Shown here: positions 33,761 through 38,569 of the stretch, piece by piece
Layout of the letters: every line of letters begins with the position of its first letter
Numbering within the stretch: position 1 is the first letter of the stretch
NCBI RefSeq assembly: GCF_000003605.2
Contig: NW_003146290.1
Coordinates: forward strand, 56,602 to 95,170
DNA length: 38,569 bases
DNA from: Saccoglossus kowalevskii
Taxonomy: Eukaryota > Hemichordata > Enteropneusta > Harrimaniidae
Direction of reading: 5' to 3'
Position numbers and translations under genes: made by a program
The notes under the pieces: generated by a model
The model's input: the letters and a program-made list of their open reading frames with translations, nothing else
Told to the model about the DNA's origin: nothing
Database searches by the model: none

Positions 33761-34047
33761 ATTTTTGTTTCAAAGATTTTGATGGATATAGACAGTAAAA
33801 CGGTAGAGAATGCGGTCAGCGGGCAAAGGTTGAGTCCTAAATGAAAAGAACTCCCACGATAAGGGTCAGGGGGTGTATATACATGCAGACATGAAAAGAA
33901 TTGGAGATTTTGCTGAACTAGAGGGCCCCCTTAATACAGAAAAAATCAGACAGCACGTAAAAACACCCAAGAATAATCCAGATGACACAGACATAGTGCA
34001 ATGGATGACTCATCCTAGCCCCTTTATGCTATTACTCTATATAAAAC
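33761..34047. other. No clear gene; hydrophilic frame
   Basis: The frame at 33873-34055 contains GPLNTEKIRQHVKTPKNN and looks protein-like. It has no splice donor in frame and no recognised domain. Confidence 0.3.
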
Positions 34048-34084
34048 ATGTCTGAATCGCAGCCAGACAACTCTTATGACTCCT
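34048..34084 (+). CDS. Candidate first coding exon, unknown gene
   Basis: An ATG with A at -3 opens MSESQPDNSYDS, and the twelfth codon is followed by one base and the strong donor GTAAGTAA (phase 1). An in-frame TAA lies 6 bases upstream, so this ATG would be the start. TATATAAAA sits just before the ATG, too close to serve as its own TATA box. No downstream exon was recognised. The case rests on the start context and the donor only. Confidence 0.25.
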
Positions 34085-34089
34085 GTAAG

Positions 34090-35871
34090 TAACATTTCTA
34101 AAAGGACAGACAAAAAATACGTGCATCAGCTAAGATATGATTATGAGAGTTGAACGTACTGCAGTACGAAGCAGACACTTGAAAGACAGGCAGTCATTTA
34201 AGCAATACATTGCTATAAGTAGCTTGTAATGCAGGCATTTCTTTTTTTAAATCTATGACTGAAATAAATATATTCACTATTAATAATATGTAACAGTTCG
34301 TATTTGCTTTTTTAGCAAATTTATCATGATGAATTGTTGATGTAAATGGTACAGACAGCAGCAGCAAGCCGCCAAATAGGCTTGTTTAACACTGCATTTT
34401 TAATGGAGCAAAAAGAAATCACTTTTCAAGTTTACATGCACTTTTGTTGAAAATGCTAATAGAGAAATTGTATTACTGTAGTAAAGGGGGCACTGGCAGC
34501 AACACTTCAAACCATTGTTTTATATTTTATTATTCAGTATTTCATATTGTTTATCCTCCGTTACAAATAAAGTTGGTTCGAAACATCTGTCGCTCAACTC
34601 CAGCATGAAATTCTATGCTAGTGGTCTTGAAACAATTATGCGAAATTTTCTGATTAATGCATATTCATATCAGTAAAGGACCTGGCAAACAACACGATGC
34701 TCCCAGATAAAAGAGCTCCACAAATATAGGAGATGCAGTTTACAGTATTTTATATCACTTTTCATCTTGATTCTCCACCAGAGGACTATGGATAAAGTAT
34801 GACATCATAGCTACTGTTGTGAAAAATTGAGAAAATGATTTTATCTATAACTTCAAAAATAGGACTTCATACGAGATAAGTCGTGTCAACCATGCTTTCC
34901 TTGCAACAGAAAAATGTTTGATATGCAATTAACAATCATTAAGCTGTAGTTTCATTGTAACGTGAAACAACATTTTATGGTGTTTTGAGTAATTGGCAAA
35001 ATACCATTCAAAACTTGTTTTCAGAACAATTCTATAGAACACAATGTTAAAGGTAAATATCATTTTCAGAAACTTTAAAACCCAGATTTTTTAAATTCAG
35101 GATGTTACAAGATCACAGGGTCAGGTCAAATATAAATCTAAAACACTCAATAATATTTCGGTATTTTTACCATCTTGTGTGCAGGTTTCTTTAAATGACA
35201 CATAATAGACTGATTGGCACCATTATATGCATATATAAATGGAAACAAAAATGTATACACATTGGTCAATTTCACACATATGACATCACATTATTAGGTA
35301 CACCAAAATTTATGTTTGGTATGGTTCTCGTATCTGGCAGTATTCAGAGCTAAAGGCAGCATTCACCATGTACCAGTGCAGATACCCGGTTAGTAAGGTG
35401 TGAGGGTTACAAAAATAACTGACTGCACACATCACAGAAAATAACAATTTTATAAATTTACAAGCATAGTATGATAACTGAAAGCCAATGGCTAACTAGT
35501 GTGTGTGTGCGAGCAGGAATGTTTAGACTCTGACATTTCCCAAAGTGCGTCCAATTGTAACAGTCCTGCATGGAGATGGTCACCCCAGAGAATTCACGAG
35601 TTCACGCTTTGAAGCATTGAACTCTATCACAATCATAACACCAGTTTGATTTCAGACTTTGATGATAAATGCCAGATTCAGCTATGGTAGTATGTGGATC
35701 TGCTCATCAGATTTCAGGATCACCCAAAGCCTAGATCCCCTTTGTTAGGTAAAATCTGGAGCAGCAACCCCACAGAAACACACTGGCCCACTTTAAATAC
35801 TTTTGTACCAGTCATAATGTCAATCTTTTGTGTTCATCGTTGATTGGCCAACAACACCTGTCAATTCAGAT
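34090..35871. other. No gene seen
   Basis: About 1.8 kb. A moderately GC-rich section (35500-35800) has no exon that survives frame and splice checks. Confidence 0.4.
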
Positions 35872-36656
35872 ACTCGTCGTAAAACCTGGTCATTGAACAT
35901 TGTTTTACTTTTCCGAATAATCATGTCCATAGAAACTTTCATGAATGTGGTGTGAACGAGCAAACTATTCTTCGACATGACTTGTTGGCGACCGTGAAAG
36001 GCTTAAATACTTCCTCTACCCTCAGTTTACCTTTCGAAAATTGCCAATCAACAGCTTTTAGGGGGGGAAAAAATCAGTTTTTTGTAGAAATCAGTGTTAA
36101 CAGATCGTATTTTAACATCACGGTAATTCAATTCCACATTGCATTGAAAAAATTACTTTGGCAATAATCGGTAAAATTCGTCTGTACGAAATATGTGACC
36201 TGTTATGTCAAAGGAAGTTGCTCAGGTCAAATCATGATGAAAAACACCATGGCTTTGTATCGCGATTTTGCGTAAGATTGAAAACATTAAACAACGAAGA
36301 TAATGATAAATATCTTGCAACTGTTTTCCCACAGACCCTACCCATTTTCGCACTATAATTTCAGACGGTATGTAAACCGTATTGTAATAAAATGAACATG
36401 TTTGTTTCTTCATTGTGAAAAGTGTTGTGGAAACGACTTGTTTCGCATTTTTTCTGCAAAAAGACGTAATATTTCTCCGAGACCGGCGATGTGAAAAAAT
36501 AATGGACTTTGGATAATTTTTCGTGGTTGAGAAGATGCTTCCAATTTTAAACCCACTAAAAAATGATCTTTTCTAAGGTTGTCCTCGAGTATAAGCCCAC
36601 CCCCTAATTTTTCTGATTTCTGTTCAGGCCCCAGGGCTTATACTCTGGAAGTATGG
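35872..36656 (+). mobile_element. Family T transposon, left-truncated (copy D)
   Basis: It aligns with copy C from AAACCTGGTCATT onward (TTTTACTTTTCCGAATAA; GAGCAAACTATTCTT; CATGACTTGTTG). It carries the promoter-like half-sites (TGACCTGTTATGTCA, AGGTCA at 36224), ATG at 36249 and a donor ACG|GTATGTAA at 36368. Its right end has TATAAGCCCACCCC and an intact inverted end (GGAAGTATGG) followed by TA. The left inverted repeat is missing. Confidence 0.75.
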
Positions 36657-36658
36657 TA

Positions 36659-37109
36659 ACATTTTTTTGGAAGCAAATATTTCGGCTAATAGCACTTTAA
36701 TGGTCCATTTTATACTGGTTCAGATGTGACAATTTTATAATCTTTTGTTTTCTTAAATCAGGGTCCAACATGAAATTACCACCCTTGGTCTATTCTGAAT
36801 CGTATTTGTTACTATTAATTAATCATGATATGCAGTGACGTTTTTAAACCTGAGAGTGGAACATTCCAAAAGAGGAAAGTAGATGTGTGCTTGTGTAAAA
36901 GATTCTATGCACCAGGTCACGCATGTGTTATATTATATGCGTAGAACAGGTCAGATCTAAAGCAGCACAGCAGAACAGTGCAGTGCAGTGCAGTTGTGGA
37001 GATTTCATGTCAACGCATGTGATTCTACAAACTTGTTCTTTAAGGAATTTTCATATAAAACAATATAATTGCCTTTACTAGGCTAGTCTTAGTATATATG
37101 TATATACCA
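36659..37109. other. No gene seen
   Basis: Contains a short GTGCA repeat near 36978 (AGTGCAGTGCAGTGCAG) and otherwise unassigned sequence. Confidence 0.4.
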
Positions 37110-37292
37110 TACTGTGAAAGCATTATTTTCACTGTTTTGATATTTGATCAAATTTACTGGGTTCATGGATTTTTATTGAAACAATGAATTATATTGTAAT
37201 TTGATATGTTCATGTAGATTTAAATTCAATAAGCAGCAAAAATAGTGAAATTAAAATTCAGTGAATAATTAACGAGTTTTAAGTAGACAGTA
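37110..37292. mobile_element. Possible short MITE
   Basis: It starts TACTGTGAAAGCATTATTTT and ends in ACAGTA, with AGTGAAATTAAAATTCAGTG near the right end facing TTTTCACTG near the left. The inverted ends match only partly, so the boundaries and the element itself are uncertain. Confidence 0.3.
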
Positions 37293-38072
37293 AATATTAC
37301 ATCAATTGCAAGTCTGTAACAGTGTATGGTGTGTGCGAGACATGCACCTTGAGGTGTTGTGTTAACACAGAAAGCAACAGAGCATGGAAGACAAATATTT
37401 TGCGCTTCATGTATCATGCATTAAGTTTAATGTAAATCATGCATAGGTGGTAGCCACATCACTTGGCATGCTGATGATGTATGCATACATAGCTTGCAAA
37501 GCTCTAGACATCAGGTATGAGCCGCAACATGCTGTACAATATGTATGGAGGAACAACAAATTAATTAACATCTACCAATTGAATTGTCTAAAATTACTGA
37601 AAAACTGTCTACCACCTACAAAACAATCCATCAAATATTAGAGTATGAAGAAAAACACTGTCATCTTTATCTATTGATTGGTCACACCTCACACGTCTGT
37701 CTCAATTTAGTTTAAATACCAGCTTTTTTCCCGAAATAAAAAAGTTATGACATTGACTACACCAACAAACAAGGTATAGCTTACAATTACTTTGTCCTGG
37801 CAACAAAGTTGCTATGCAGAATGCAGACACCTTAAAATCTTACTCAATCTGTCTAACTTGGTCTCTAGCACATCATTTGTTCCATTTTTTCCAACTAGCA
37901 CAGATCAATACTAGCTTGCAATCTGCTAGGAAAATGTTAAATTGTTTTATTAACAAGAGCACATACAATGCCATTATTTTATCTTCAGGTACAAAGACGT
38001 AGACAAGGCCTAAAGGGACTTAGGTAGGCAAACTGGTAAGATTTTTAAGGATCCAGTGAATATACATGGATT
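37293..38072. other. No gene seen
   Basis: A hydrophobic 22-codon stretch ending in AG|GTATGA (37447-37514) was weighed as an exon but has a poor acceptor. Confidence 0.4.
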
Positions 38073-38569
38073 AAAAACAAGAAGTCTGTCAGCTGAGATA
38101 GCTCCGCTGTTAGCAATGCACATTTCAATTAAAGATATCATTAGAAAATGAACAATATGTATAGTATCAAAGCAATTGGAAATATCACTTTTCACAAAAA
38201 ATGACAAAAATATTCATCGAATTAGAGAATAGAAGATATCATGAAATGAACAAATCTGAAAGAGATCCACATGTAGTACCTATATGTATAATATCAAAGC
38301 AACTGGACTTGCGGTTTTTAACAAGAAGTCAAAAATATCACTTTTTACCAAAAATTACAAAAATATTCACAATAATTAGAGAATTAAAGATATCAACACA
38401 AAATGAAGGGAGGTCTACTCAAGATACATATACACCAAGTATCAAAGCATTCAGGCTTGTAGTTTCCAAGAACAAGTCGAAAAAGTAAAAAGTTGACACG
38501 GACGATGCAAACAGTCACTCATATGATAAACTCCGCTCGACAAAGTCAACAACAGAACTAAAAAAGCCA
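38073..38569 (+). mobile_element. Family 3 repeat, several units, to window end
   Basis: Units share CTGTTAGCAATGCACATTTC, AGAGAAT..GAAGATATC, ACAAATCTGAAAGAG and TCAAAAATATCACTTTTTAC. Near 38527-38547 it reads ATAAACTCCGCTCGACAAAG, which looks like the left arm of a terminal hairpin whose right arm is decayed. It may continue beyond the window. Confidence 0.6.

Noticed and set aside
37447-37514. Hydrophobic stretch LGMLMMYAYIACKALDI ending before a GTATGA donor, possible membrane exon
   Set aside because: The acceptor (TGCATAG) has no pyrimidine tract, and no related exon is nearby.

Overview
The window is about 38.6 kb of AT-rich animal DNA. It has spliceosomal GT..AG exon candidates, microsatellites, decayed LINEs, a tRNA-derived SINE and many non-autonomous transposons, and it carries one 100-base N gap (17012-17111). 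There are no bacterial operons, tRNA or rRNA genes, or CRISPR arrays. The dominant repeats are short tandem cores ending in a microsatellite and then a hairpin, like the 'pearl'/HINE-type Helitron-related elements known from bivalves. This suggests a marine invertebrate, perhaps a mollusc or another lophotrochozoan or early-branching deuterostome. The species cannot be fixed from the sequence.

Real coding sequence is sparse. The one gene fragment I can name is a minus-strand exon (1593-1952) encoding a whole CUB domain. It has four spaced cysteines and phase-1 splice sites at both ends, as expected for a shuffled extracellular module. Weaker single-exon candidates are: a plus-strand acidic exon ending in HVRGFQ (21676-21753; distant resemblance to the hinge before an HP1 chromoshadow domain), a 49-bp minus exon (20152-20200), an exon-like patch open on both strands (24339-24447), a possible first exon (34048-34084) and a 38-codon small ORF (4263-4379). 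They cannot be assembled into a gene here, so most of the window is probably intron or intergenic.

Repeats, left to right. Family 1 (cores of roughly 135-220 bp, CA-type microsatellite, cacac/gtgtg hairpin): 1-265, 4752-4945, 14266-14985, 26850-27015, 27770-28372. Family 2 (roughly 160-bp cores containing GGCTGCCAGTCGGCCATTTT, GGAC-type microsatellite, ccccg/cgggg hairpin): 6985-7940, 9770-10097, 15853-16400, 25140-26280, 26285-26830, 27040-27745. Family 3 (cores with CTGCTGTTAGCAATGCACA): 32165-32605 and 38073-38569. Family T is a TA-flanked terminal-inverted-repeat transposon, with copies or fragments at 5775-5865, 11510-11765, 11827-12744, 30152-30956 and 35872-36656. LINE reverse-transcriptase relics lie at about 310-800 and 33320-33760, and a SINE lies at 10596-10820.

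The most interesting material is family T. Its copies carry a conserved promoter-like block (CCAAT-type box, two AGGTCA nuclear-receptor half-sites about 20 bp apart, an ATG 22-25 bp after the second, then a splice donor). All their terminal and subterminal motifs switch together between an AGCGCCC version and a TATAAGCCC version. Also notable are a roughly 100-bp near-perfect hairpin at 15121-15222 that could be a fold-back element or a small-RNA precursor, and the shared C-TTC-G hairpin tip at the ends of families 1 and 2.
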